The notes under the pieces: generated by a model
Database searches by the model: none
What the model was told of the DNA's origin: nothing
The model's input: only the letters and a program-made list of their open reading frames with translations
Assembly: GCF_040412425.1 (NCBI RefSeq)
Contig: NC_089755.1
Location: 53,343,298-53,407,297, forward strand
DNA length: 64,000 nucleotides
From: Macrobrachium rosenbergii
Lineage: Eukaryota > Arthropoda > Malacostraca > Decapoda > Palaemonidae
Direction: 5' to 3'
Position numbers and translations under genes: made by a program
Shown here: piece after piece, positions 24,865-37,036 of the stretch
Layout of the letters: each line of letters starts with the position of its first letter
How positions within the stretch are numbered: position 1 is the stretch's first letter

Positions 24865-27048
24865 GTATAAAATATGCAAATACATTTGGATTGTATTTCC
24901 GTTAATGCTCAGTAGATCTCATTTGTTTTACCTGTTGTTTCGATGTTTTATTGTAGTCAGTCTTTGCAGTGCTACCATATGAGATATAATTAATGGCACG
25001 CAGTTTGGAATAATTTCTTTGGGATCCCTTCCTCATAAGTATTGGGGAAACCTGAAGACTTTTGGGAACAAAGGGGAGAGAAGAGTTTCGGTGTACAAAA
25101 AGAAATTGAAGCTAGAAATAAGTTAAGAGAGAGAGGAGTAAAATTATGGAAACAGCGCCTGAACAACTGAGCTTTATGCCTGGCTCCTGGATGCTAAAGG
25201 ATTTGGGAAAGTTTGAGGTAAACAAGGTTTAAAATGAATGACAGATGACGAACTGTCACCCTGCTTTGTAGTAAGGTAACCCCCTGAGATGTCAGGTGCA
25301 TGAAAATAACATTTCCATAAGTGATTGAAGTGGTAACGAAAGGAGTCACGGAACTTCACGAGTTCCTTCAGCAGAAGAGTAAGCTTACGACGCTGGTTTT
25401 CTTTCTAACAATGGAAAGCTTTCTGCATCAAAGATGTGTAGCATATTGCAACAACGTGCGTGAGATATAATAATAATGTCGAATAGTTACAGAACGAAAA
25501 CTGAGAACTTGTAAGTCTAACGTTAGAGCTATACTGGGTGAAGAACGGGAATGGTTAAACCGAAATTATAAAAAGATTTTCAAACGGTGTGATTGTTACC
25601 TCATTTCCCTACATCGTAGACTCATCGACTTGAGCGATGTTTTCCTGCCATCGTAAAAGGACCAAAGAAAGGAACTGTAGCTACACCACATACCATAAGA
25701 CCTGAAAATTGATTTGTAGGAATAGCTGGAAGGTTTAGAGAGATAACGGATCATACACATATTTAGTATGGGTCTAACGATCTGGAAATAGCGCGAAAAT
25801 AATGAAAAACGTATTAATTAATTACAATTTCGTGCCGTTATCACGACAATATCAAAGGACATTCGACGTACTTTTGGTAATGCGAAAAATAAATTATGTA
25901 CACAAATCGGTATTAGAACTTATTCCCGAAAAGATTAAACGTAAATTGTGGAAAGAGTCACCTTCAAACCGGCTTGGATTTTTTTCCAGCAGCTATTTTC
26001 ATTTATTACCATGCAGGGTTACGTTCGTGTTCGCTTGGTTTTTTGTCTGACTGTCTCGAGAATGCACGTTATCCTTTATGTTATCGAGCACAACACATTC
26101 GGATATCTTGTTCCCAGGCCTTGTGGTCTCTTTTTCCATCACTCGATTAAGCGAGGCAGTTTAAACCGGCCGAGAAACCTACAGTTGCCGTAACTAGCGT
26201 GGCGACTTTATGACGTCATCAAATTATATCTTTCGTCACAGGTGATGATGAATCAGAACTTGACTCTGGGCAAACTGCTATGCAAAAATAGAGATGGAAA
26301 CTAATCTCGTTGTTAAGAATGTGTGTCAGACAGTTATACTCTGCTAGAGAGAGCGGGGAAGTTTTTCTTCGTTTTAGACTATGCCTATACTTGGGATAGG
26401 ATACACACACATGCGCACAGACGAGTGAAGTGGCATATTGATGTTTATTACGAAGGAAATGAGCTTTACGCGTAGGTCTGTGTGAATTTTAAGAAGTATT
26501 GGAAGAGTGGCAAATATGAACATCTAGACGTACTAAAAAGGATAATGTTGCAGAAGCTTTCTTTAGCCTGCAAGAGGTTCAACCTTAACACAGAATTAAA
26601 AGGATGAAGGAGGCAGACTATTTCCTTATGTATTCCTTGAAGCCATCCGTTGTCAAGGCAGAGGAGCCTGGGAGTGTGTTTGTGTGGGGAAGATAAACAC
26701 AGTCTATTTGTGTCACGGCTTTGAGCTTGATGAAAACCGGTGCTCTGATTATTTATTTCCTTCGTACAGTCATTATAATTTTCTAAGCTCGGCAGGATAA
26801 TTTTCTTTGCAATTTCCGTTTCGGTTGCTCCAAACACAGCCACAGGCTGTTAAAACGGTAATAAACTATGATAAACTACGCCGACGATTCACCTTCATGT
26901 TATATCAAAGTCGAACTAGACCGATATTCAGTCACACTTGTGCACATGCTTCCAGTGTGTTGGAATTGATGGAGTAACTTGTTTTAAATTAGTATGAAAG
27001 TTAAAAAAATGCGAATACGAGTAAAAAAAAAAGAGCTTAGGAATAAGC

Positions 27049-27127
<79 letters not shown>

Positions 27128-27340
27128 TAGAGAGAGGTTTAATGGGATATTGCGATAGGAAAATAATTATTTGTTGGTGAGCTTTGTGGAAACAGCCAGC
27201 GTTGGCAGACTGTTAGGTAAGAATATAAAGAAAAAGAATGCAATTTTGGTTACAAGTTCACCTCGTCCATTTTCTCGTAACTTTGACATTGACCACCAAA
27301 GTGTGGGAGTTGGTGCGTCTGATTCCTGTAAAAACGACTC
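24865..27340. other. Gene-free stretch
   Basis: No gene, RNA gene or clear mobile element is supported. An (ATT)n tract lies at about 27049-27126, just after this stretch begins to turn repeat-rich. Open frames of 60-125 codons here have no domain features, and none is repeated elsewhere. Confidence 0.5.
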
Positions 27341-27344
27341 CATA

Positions 27345-27640
27345 GGCGGTTAGTGCCATCAGTGCACCTAACGCGGTGCACTGTAGGCATTACGTAAGGG
27401 CCTTTGCAGCGTTCCTTCGGCCCATAGCTGCGACCCCTTACATTCATTTAACTGTACCTCCGTTCATATTCTCTTTCTTCCATCTGACATTCCACCCTCT
27501 CCTAACAATTGCTTCACAGTGCAATTACGAGGTTTTCCTCCTGTTACACCTTTCAAGCCTCCTTTACTCTCAATTTCACCGCTGAAGGACCTCGTAGGTC
27601 CCAGCACTTGGCCTTTAGCCTAAATTTTATATTCCAGTGT
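27345..27640. mobile_element. SINE-like ~300 bp dispersed repeat, copy A
   Basis: It shares with six other copies the words CAGTGCACCT, TGTAGGCATTAC, TTCCTTCGGCCC, CATATTCTCTTTCTTCCATC, GAGGTTTTCCTCCTGTTACA and GACCTCGTAGGTCCCAGC, then GCCTAAATTTTATATTCCA. On the minus strand a GGCCAAGCRCTGGGACC stretch and a later GGTTTGAAAGG resemble pol III A and B boxes, so it may be a SINE read on the minus strand. That assignment is inferred. Confidence 0.75.
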
Positions 27641-28189
27641 AAATTACAGTAATAGAAAAACAAAATCTCAATCTTCTTAAGAAAATTACTAAAATTAATT
27701 ATAGCAATTTAGATGCAAATGACAGGTCTAAGAGAGTCTAAGAGACAGTTGATGTTTCAGCCCTTTCGAAAAATCGACTTTTTGCTGAAACTGACAACGG
27801 CTCTTAGGAGTCTGGTGTAAACGGTGGTGGGTTACAGTGAGGCTCAAAAGCTAAGCATAAAACAAAAAATCGATTCAGTGTTACATTTTACTGAAGAAAC
27901 AGATTGGGAGAAGAGAGAGAGAGAGAGAGAGAGAGACGAAGACAAAATAATATAAAGATAGAAGCAATCTTCATTATTTTTAAGAAGTGAGAGAGAAAGA
28001 GAACAGAACGATTTCCAGGAAACAAAAAAATAAAATAAATAACATCGCCAGACCAATTATTGGGACCTGTAAGAAAATGTCCAGCATTGCGAAAGTTGCG
28101 CATTGTGATCGTCTGCTTGTGATTCTTCGAACCGGGGTAGGGGTCGGGGGTGATACCCTCATAAAGTGGGGAGGGAGATAATGAAGGTT

Positions 28190-28246
28190 GCTTCTTCTTC
28201 GTCTTCTTCTTCTTCTTCTTCTTCTTCTTCTTCTTCTTCTTCTTCT
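28190..28246. repeat. (CTT)n microsatellite
   Basis: Near-pure TTC/CTT run. The poly-Arg open frame on the minus strand comes from it. Confidence 0.9.
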
Positions 28247-29432
28247 ATTTAGATGATGATGAGAGTTAAAAGTCAAAATTGGTGACTAAGTTACGGAAAT
28301 CGCTCGTTATGCAAATAATAGGAATCTAATGAAGGTCTGGGGTTGGTGACTCGTCGTTTGCATCATCTGGGGGAGGAAATAGTGAATAGTAAACCCGTAT
28401 CGAACTATTAACTATCCCGCTTCACTTCTGGCAGTTACAGGAAAAAGAGGAACAGAGATTTCTTGAGAATTACAATGTAATCACAATCGTCGTCATTGAT
28501 TGATGAAAAACGTCTGTGGCCCTCACAGAAATATTATAAAAACAACAGAAGCTTCTGTAATGCTTTGCAAGAAAATGAAACTTGATTGTAGAATAAAGAA
28601 TACGGGTTATTTCGTCGGTAATTGTAAAGAAAGCAATTAAAGATATGACAAACGTAGATCGAACAAATGTAGGAAGCAAAGGGCTGAACCTGACGAAACG
28701 AGTTTTTGCAGATATAAAAGAAAACATCGAAACAAAAACATGATAATTTGGTATTAAGGTCTGACAATAAAGAAAGCGTTGTAGACGACCAGTTGGTATA
28801 ATTTATGACACTTACTAGGAAACGGCAGCATTGAAGCATTATCTCGCCGAGGTCCGCTTCACAGTGGAAACTTTCATTACTGGAACTTGGCATTATTGAA
28901 GTGATCAGCCGTACCAGTTTTTTCGCCTGGTCTTTTGTCATGTAACAGCAGAACGCTGAGGAACTTACAACCCACATTTAAAGAGGACTTTTGTTTAAGA
29001 AAACTAGTTCTGGGATCATGATTATTGAGCAGATGATCGGTGGTGCCTAATGCTTCCAGTTTCGAAAGAACTCGATTTACTCCTTTTTTTTTTTCAACGA
29101 AACTGCTTTTTATTAACCGAGCTACCTTTGTTTTCTTTGGGTTTCTGCAACGATGTTGTTATCTGTTTTCTCGTTAATCCTTTATTAACATCTTGCCATT
29201 ATGCTTCAACGCCAGTGGTCACTTTTTCACATATCGATTGACGTCACTAAGATGGATAAGTATGACATCAATTTATCAACCTGAGTTGGCTCCTTACTGT
29301 CCACAATTTGTTGCAGATTTTGGTGACAAGATGCTGTAGTAGAAAATGCCTACTATACTCATCACCTATAAGAAGACCACATCAATAAGTTTCCAAAGGC
29401 AGAGTCTTACACTTAATGGTTTCTCCCCCCGT

Positions 29433-29737
29433 AGGGGGCGGCGTAGTGCCGTCAGTGCACCTCGTGCGATGTACTGTAGGCATTACTCAAGGTTGTTTGC
29501 AGCGTCCCTTCGGCCCCTAGCTGCAACCCCTTTTATTCCTTTTACTTTACCTCCGTTCATATCAAATTTCTTCCATCGTATTTTCCACCGTCTTCTAACA
29601 ATTGTTTCATAGTGCGGCTTCGAGGTTTTCCTCCTGTCACACATTTCAAAACTTTTTACTCTTAATTTCCCTGTCAGCGCCGAATGACCTCATAGGTCCC
29701 AGTGCTTTGCTTCTGGCCTAAACTGTATATTCCAATT
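29433..29737. mobile_element. SINE-like repeat, copy B
   Basis: Nearly full length, with the same ordered words as copy A (GTCAGTGCACCTC, TGTAGGCATTACTC, CCCTTCGGCCCCTAGCTGC, GAGGTTTTCCTCCTGTCACA, GACCTCATAGGTCCCAG). Same orientation as all other copies. Confidence 0.78.
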
Positions 29738-29878
29738 CTGATAATGAATTCTTCCTCCTATGGTAAATGAAACAAAGGTAGGCCTGATTCTTTATTGTAA
29801 AGAAAAAATAATAAAAAATAAACCTGGCATGTCTGTAGTGAAGTGATGGCCAAGTATGGATAGACGCACAACGACCGG

Positions 29879-30072
29879 AGTAGCTCAGGGGTTTGCAGAC
29901 GGCAGGAGGCCGGAGCGAACCCAAGGACACTGAGGCCTGACTTGTGGGCAGTTTCCGATCTTCAACCCAACAGACCCTAGAGGCTCGTGGGCGCCCTCGC
30001 AGCAGTAGGCCTGGCCCAGGGCCGTGCGGCACCAGTATCTGCAGGTGGCAGGAGGGGTTTGCCCTCCGGGGA
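29879..30072 (-). pseudogene. Minus-strand crustin relic lacking the middle of the WAP domain
   Basis: Reading right to left, the sequence gives TPPATCRYWCRTALGQAYCC, then the linker to GNCPQVRPQCPWVRS. It then jumps, in another frame, to AVCKPLSYSG. About 25 residues holding the central WAP cysteines (PC, KC, KCC, TC) are missing and the frame is broken at the joint. A hairpin (30075-30120) sits directly upstream where the linker and signal-peptide exon should be. No promoter or start exon was recognised. It is closer to the genes 2-6 sequence than to the type II-like gene at 31.8 kb. Confidence 0.82.
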
Positions 30073-30074
30073 AT

Positions 30075-30120
30075 AGTACCCAAACTATTTTTCTTTCCCA
30101 AGCAAAATAGTTTGGGTACT
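30075..30120. repeat. 17-bp-arm hairpin
   Basis: AGTACCCAAACTATTTT at 30075-30091 and its exact reverse complement at 30104-30120, with a 12-bp loop. Two direct repeats containing GGAGTACTCCTTCCA follow at about 30134 and 30191. Confidence 0.9.
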
Positions 30121-30828
30121 CCAACTCCCCCGTGGAGTACTCCTTCCAGCCCTCCCTAAGAAAAATAGGATGGCTACTCCAGCATCCCCTTGGAGTACTC
30201 CTTCCACCCCACTCCCAGCAAACGGTCCTCTATCCATTAGGTGACTTTGCATCGCCGGTCATTTTAAAAAAGAACCCTCATAACAAAGATGGGTGAAATT
30301 TCATTTTAGAGCGTCAGGTTTTCCTTTTAAAAAATGGGATGGAGCCCCTGTGGTTGATGTACGACCTTCTTGAAAAAGATGCATCTTAATGCACTTCGTC
30401 AGAAAGCTAGTCGTTTTTTACTTCCAAGTAGTTTAGTAAAAATTTAAAAAACATTATTAATGGTCTCGTAAAGTAACCTTCATAACACGAAAGCATTCTG
30501 AGTTTTCATTTTATCAGAGAGATAACTTGTCGAATACTTAAGGGAGATGACTCGCTGATTCGCTTTCAGTCCGCGTGAAAAGGATTTTAAGAATACCTAT
30601 TAAATCGAGATTCCGAGGGACAATGGAAGGGAACACCGAAGTTGGGGAGGGGGGGAAAAAAGATAAAGAATATGTATAAGGGAAAAAACCGAGAACAATA
30701 GAGGGACGATGTTTAGAGGAGTTTCCCCGAGAGGCAAACGAGGTTTTTCAACATGACTTTGAAGGTATACCAAATGCAGACCATTAGGTATCTGCGTCTT
30801 CGTTGAACGGGGAATACTTTAGGGGGGT

Positions 30829-31087
30829 GTAGTGCCCTTAGTTTGCAACTCATGTGGCGCACTGTAGGCATTACCTAAGGTTCTTTACAGCATCCCTTCG
30901 GCCCTTAGCTGCAACCCCTTTCATTTCTTTTACTCTACCTCCGTTATTATTCTCTTTCTTCCATCTTACTTTCCACCCTCTCCTTACAATTGTTTCCACA
31001 CTATTTTCAGCGCTGAATGACCTCATAGATTCCACCGCTTGGCTTTTGACCTAAATTTTATACTCAAACTCCAGTATATATTCCAGT
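30829..31087. mobile_element. SINE-like repeat, copy C (internally deleted)
   Basis: Same family as copies A and B (GCACTGTAGGCATTACC, CATCCCTTCGGCCCTTAGC, CTTTCTTCCATCTTACTTTCC). It lacks the GAGGTTTTCCTCCTGTTACA segment. Confidence 0.75.
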
Positions 31088-31404
31088 TAACAGAGGCACT
31101 TTCATTCATAAGAGTTCAAAACGAAGTGAAATAAATAAGTGACAAAGAGGACTTGTGGGTCAAACTAAAATTATTCAATTCTTGAATCCTATACTGCATG
31201 GAAAAACACTCATTTGGAACGCACAATCGTCGGTTACAGACAATGCAGTTTCGTGGCACGGAAAGAAAGGAAGAAGAAAAGACTTTAAAAGTCTTTATGT
31301 GTGAGTTTGAATCAGTGGAAAAAGATGCATTTTAATAACTTACTTACATTTTTATTTATGTATTTATCTATTAATTTACCTGTTTTTCTGATAACTGATC
31401 TCAC

Positions 31405-31660
31405 ATGACCTTCTGTTACTTATTTCGAATGAACACCATAATCTCTGGAAGCTTGAATCTCAAGTCAGTGGCTCCTGTGGTGGGCTTGTTCCGCATGAAT
31501 AGGGTTCATCTTCTGGATAATAATAATAATAATAATAATAATGAACACCATATTTTTTGGAAGCGTGAATTTCAAATTAATGGCCCCTCTGGTGATCTTG
31601 TTCCATATGAATATGGTACACTTTCTGAATAATAATACTAAAAATAATAATAATAATAAA
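31405..31660 (+). mobile_element. Two AAT-tailed repeat copies in tandem
   Basis: Copy one runs from about 31405 (CCTTCTGTTACTTATTTCGA) through GGAAGCTTGAATCTCAAGTC to (AAT)n at about 31519. Copy two restarts with GAACACCATA at about 31542 and ends in another AAT-rich tail near 31660. Same family as the minus copies at 4.2-4.7 and 40.5 kb. Confidence 0.65.
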
Positions 31661-31786
31661 ATTTGTTATTTTGTTTCTCCTTCCCAGTTGCTGTTTCATC
31701 GCTTCGACAAGATAAAGACTTGGGGAAAATCAAAAGCGTCATTGCCATAAATTTGCTTTTATTCTATGGAAAATAAATTTGATTCT

Positions 31787-32296
31787 CTAACCATAGAACT
31801 GAGGAGGTTTGCAAATGTGATGTCCGAGACAGGTGTCGTAGCAACACTTATCCGCCCCCAGACAGGTGCTGTCGTGAGAGCACCTTTTTGGGGGAGAACC
31901 CACACGCATCGGAGGACACTGAGGGCGCACTGACGAAGGGCAACTCCCGGGTTTGATCGTCCTGTACATCGAAAAAGTGGGGTAACCGGAGTTGCCCTCG
32001 CAACAGTAAAACCGACCGTAGGGACCTCTACACATGACGCGGCAATCTGAAGAGACGTCTTCTCCGAAAGCAACGTCGTTGTTTCCACCTCCTCCTACTC
32101 CTACTCCTCCTCCTCCTCCTGCTCCTGCTGCTTCTCCTTTCGTGTAGGGAGGAACCCTTCCTCCTGCTTCACCCAGCGCCGTGAGGGGAGGCCTACTCAA
32201 CACCCAGGGGAAAATGTTGAATATGCGAGCGGTTTCGTTGTGGGCCGCAGCTCCCAGCGCTAGGGACGCCACTACCAACAGCGCTAGTTTCGTCAT
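31787..32296 (-). CDS. Divergent crustin with Gly-rich segment (type II-like), 169 aa
   Basis: Secreted WAP-domain peptide on the strand opposite to the array. MTKLALLVVASLALGAAA is a signal peptide (cut near 18-19). An unusual 37-residue spacer follows, then a Gly-rich run at about 57-71 (AGAGGGGGVGVGGGG). The twelve crustin cysteines follow at 85, 89, 98, 99, 119, 127, 139, 145, 151, 152, 156 and 162, ending CKPPQFYG. The Gly-rich plus Cys-rich plus WAP order is that of type II crustins. The ATG at 32296 is directly preceded by CTCTTCCACAG, a good splice acceptor. A 5' UTR intron, or a tiny upstream coding exon as in genes 1-6, is therefore likely, and the true start could lie upstream. Poly(A) signal AATAAA (minus) is at 31763-31758. 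Confidence 0.88.
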   Translation of the reverse strand: MTKLALLVVASLALGAAAHNETARIFNIFPWVLSRPPLTALGEAGGRVPPYTKGEAAGAGGGGGVGVGGGGNNDVAFGEDVSSDCRVMCRGPYGRFYCCEGNSGYPTFSMYRTIKPGSCPSSVRPQCPPMRVGSPPKRCSHDSTCLGADKCCYDTCLGHHICKPPQFYG

Positions 32297-32325
32297 CTGT
32301 GGAAGAGCATGAATGAGATAGCGCT

Positions 32326-33540
<1,215 letters not shown>

Positions 33541-33543
33541 ATT

Positions 33544-33776
33544 ATTTGATGTCGTTTGCGGCGTTCCTTTGGCCACTAGCTGCAACCCCTTTCATTCCTT
33601 TTACACTGTACCTCCATTCATATTCTCTGTCTTCCATCTTACTTTCCTCTGTATTCTCTTTCTTCCAGCTTCCTTTCCACCCTTTCCCTACCATTGTTTC
33701 AACATTATTCTCAGCGCTGAATGACCTCATAGGTCCCAACCCTTGGCCTTCGGCCTAAATTTTATATTCCAATTCC
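33544..33776. mobile_element. SINE-like repeat, copy D (truncated, internal duplication)
   Basis: It begins within the family at GGCGTTCCTTTGGCC. The TTCTCTTTCTTCCATCTTACTTTCC segment occurs twice in diverged form, and it ends CTAAATTTTATATTCCAATT. Confidence 0.72.
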
Positions 33777-34208
33777 GGTTGATTCTCATATACGTACATA
33801 CGAAAACACGTGTATTTTATGTGTATAATTATACATGTGCCTACATTTATTTGCGTTAGTGTATGTATATGTATGTGTAATTAGTTAAGGCATGAAATTA
33901 AAACGTGAGATACTATTAATCAAGAGAGTTTACAGCTTCCTGTACCCTTATAAGATATAGACAGCTCCTGGGGCGCCAAAACAAAACCCACAAAAACAGA
34001 GCGTGAGAACGAAGCTGTCAAAAAGCGACCCCATTCTCAGATTTTTGCGGGAATTTTTGTTCGCGATTTTTCGGAAGGAAAGTTCCCAGAGGTTTTATCC
34101 ACCAACAGCGACTTCCCGGAGTAGAGGATCATTTGTCCTTCCGCATACCGTTATCCCAGGTATTCCTTACGGATAGTTAGAAGGATATGATGCGATTATT
34201 TCCCCGTA

Positions 34209-34515
34209 TGAGACTAGCGCCGTCAGTGCACCTCATGCTGTGCACTGTAGGCATTACTTAAGGTTCTTCGGAGCGTGCCTTCCTTAGGCCCCTAGCTGCA
34301 ACCCCTTTCGTTCCTTTTGTTGTACCTCCTTTCATATTCTCCTTCTTCCATCTTGCTTTCCACCCTCTCCTGACAATTGATTCATAGTGCAACTGCTTTG
34401 AGGTTTTCCTCCTGTTACACCTTTCAAACCTTTTACTGCCGATTTCCGGTTCAGCGCTGAATGACCTTATAGGTCCCAGTGCTTGGACTTTGGTCTATAT
34501 TATGTATTCAGTTCA
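34209..34515. mobile_element. SINE-like repeat, copy E
   Basis: Full-length member with CCGTCAGTGCACCTCATGC, GTAGGCATTACTTAAGG, GAGGTTTTCCTCCTGTTACA and GCGCTGAATGACCTTATAGG in the usual order. Confidence 0.78.
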
Positions 34516-34946
34516 GTTCATTTCAATTAATTCCAATGATGCGATCAATGATTAGAGGGAAATTTTGTTGAATTAGCTGCCTGGTTAGATTTATTAAGGA
34601 GTAAACAGTTGTAGACTTGATATGATTGTCCCTAGAAGAACACATATGTATGTTTGTACATATAACCTTATTAAACTGTACGGCAATGGGAATTAGCGTC
34701 ATTGTTACTTTACCTAGGTTTGGTGAGTTGCTAACTGAACCCAGCAATAGTTGTATACCCACACGGTACGGCAGATTATTGTTGATAAACAACCCATTGC
34801 GTGATAACTGAATTATGAATAAAAAGATGCCATCCGGCAAACAACCTTTCTTTGATTAGGGAGCCAATGGAGAATTAAAAAAAATAATAATTCATTAAAA
34901 AATAAACCATAAAACCTGGTAACAATGATGTCAGAGCTACAAGAAA

Positions 34947-34948
<2 letters not shown>

Positions 34949-35032
<84 letters not shown>
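34949..35032. repeat. (CT)n microsatellite
   Basis: Pure (TC)n run of about 84 bp. Others of the same phase lie at about 38089-38158, 39501-39554, 39632-39684, 42460-42522 and 46440-46511. All read CT on the plus strand. Confidence 0.95.
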
Positions 35033-35036
<4 letters not shown>

Positions 35037-35349
35037 ACAGCTCCCGCCCATTGTAATTCAAAAAGCTGCCGACAGTTGTCCCAAGGTCGCAGTGCAACCT
35101 CTGAAGAAGACCTTATTAACTTTGGTTCGGTGGAGACAGAGGCCATTTCTTCAGACCGCGCAGCCATTAATATTCTCCTGTCATTTTTATAATCTTATTT
35201 AAGACGTATTTTGACAGTCTTGATCTTTCGCCAAGGTTGTGGTTATTACTGGCCTAATATAATTCACCCTGCATTTTAATATTTCACTTACATTTTTATA
35301 TGTCTGTTGATTTGTTAATTGATGTGGTTTTCTAATGACTTTCTGTATT

Positions 35350-35458
35350 TTCCATTACCTTCCGTTACTTCTTTCGAGTGAAAACCGTATTCTTTGGAAG
35401 CTTGAATTTTAAGTTAATGGTCCCTTTGGCGTTGTTCCTTATGAATAAAGTTTACCTT

Positions 35459-35547
<89 letters not shown>

Positions 35548-35560
35548 TAATAATAACCTG
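35350..35560 (+). mobile_element. AAT-tailed repeat copy with long (AAT)n
   Basis: CCTTCCGTTACTTCTTTCGA then GGAAGCTTGAATTTTAAGTT then TACCTTCTGAAT, followed by (AAT)n of roughly 80 bp (about 35462-35544). Same family and orientation as the copies at 31.4-31.7 kb. Confidence 0.65.
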
Positions 35561-36154
35561 TATCCTTCCCGCAGAGTTAAGCCTTCTAAAATGCGAATCT
35601 TAACAGTAATAGAATTACTTGCCAACTATCTACGAGTTGATCGGTAGTAAAAGATTATACCTCTGAAATTTAAGTGATATTTTCTATATAGGCTCGTAGC
35701 ATTCAGTGACAGTTTTGATCATTTTCGGATAAGGAAGAAAACGAGATCTCATGTTTAGTTATCTTTCTTCTGTTCCCCCAGTTCGTTTCGGTAAGCTTGA
35801 AATTAAAATAAACAAACATTCAACATCTTCTCTGGCCGTCTCCCACGGGCGGAGTATATTGCGAACAGACGTTTCGCAAAAACAAAATCCCGTGAAATAG
35901 AGCCGGTTGCAAATGCCTGCGCGAAATGAATTCTTCCTCCTCTCCTTCCCTTTTAGAGCAAGTTTTATGGAGACGTCCCCTGCTCTAGAAGATGCAAGTA
36001 TACTCCCCTTGAGGTATGAACACATGATCTTCCGATCTTTGACGACAGGTGACCTCGCTGAGCACAGGTGGATTTCTTACCTGTTCTTTTATCATCGGTG
36101 TATTTATAAACATCAGCTTTATGTTTATCTTTAGATATATGCTTCTCCATCAGC

Positions 36155-36218
<64 letters not shown>

Positions 36219-36388
36219 GGAGCGGATGCAGGGCAGGGAGACAGGGGTAGGCGTGAGAAATCCTAGCCTTCCCTAGAGTGCCGTGTCCTGGACCTAAATA
36301 ACTCCCTTCCTAACCCTAACTTAGGGATACGTGCCCTTTCCCCAAGTAACACTAAATTATTAGTATTTCCCTACTGTGAATACTACCC

Positions 36389-36449
<61 letters not shown>

Positions 36450-36638
36450 GTTGTTGTTGTTAGACAATATTGTCAGTGGAACTCCTCGTGATCTAAATGT
36501 TATTGCTGAAACAGACTACAGTCTATGGACCCAGAGAGAGTCAAGATTCTCAAAGATAAAAAAGTTATATCGAACAGTTGGAAAGGAAAATGAACAACAA
36601 ACAATTCATACCATGACAGCTCGATTATAGACAGTTTT
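35561..36638. other. Gene-free stretch with two (ATT)n tracts
   Basis: (ATT)n at about 36156-36219 and 36389-36450. The sequence between the two tracts contains TTATTTAGG-type degenerate repeats only. No gene is supported. Confidence 0.5.
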
Positions 36639-37036
36639 AGTTTTCTGTAAAAGAAAACTATTGTGCCGACTTTATCTTTCCGTTCGCACTTTATTATGTC
36701 CTCACTTCTGCTTTTCGCCCTCAGATCTTAAAAACTCTGAGGCTAGAGGGATGCAAATTGGTATGTTGATCATCCACCCTCCAATCATCAAACATACCAA
36801 ATTGCAGCCGTCTAGCCTCATTAGTTTTTATTTTATTTAAGGTTAAAGTTGGCCATAATCGGGCATCTGGCAGCGATATAGGATATTCCACCACCGGGCC
36901 ATGGTTAAAGTTTTATGGGCCGCGGCTCATACAGCATTATAGCGAGACCACCGAAAGATAGATCTGTTTTCGGTGGCCTTGATTATACGCTGTAGCAGCT
37001 GTACAGAAAACTCGATTGCGCCGAAGAAACTTCGGC
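36639..37036. mobile_element. Multi-hairpin (fold-back) element with terminal inverted repeats
   Basis: AGTTTTCTGTA at 36639-36649 and its complement TACAGAAAACT at 37002-37012 look like inverted termini. The left one is itself part of a palindrome (AGTTTTCT-GTAA-AGAAAACT). Inside, GAGGCTAGAGGGATGCAAAT pairs with a downstream strand ending GTCTAGCCTC. CCACCGAAA pairs with TTCGGTGG, and at the right edge GCCGAAG pairs with CTTCGGC. A non-autonomous DNA element is the best guess; exact ends are not clear. Confidence 0.7.

Noticed and set aside
26160..26190. TTTAAACCGG resembling the TATA region of crustin genes 3-6
   Set aside because: No kappaB site, initiator, ATG AAG exon or crustin exon follows; a ten-base match is not enough.
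27376..27585. Frames containing HYVRAFAAFLRPIAATPYIH or similar, repeated at 29.3, 30.9, 33.5 and 45.8-46.1 kb
   Set aside because: They come from the SINE-like family, differ in frame damage between copies, and show no domain.
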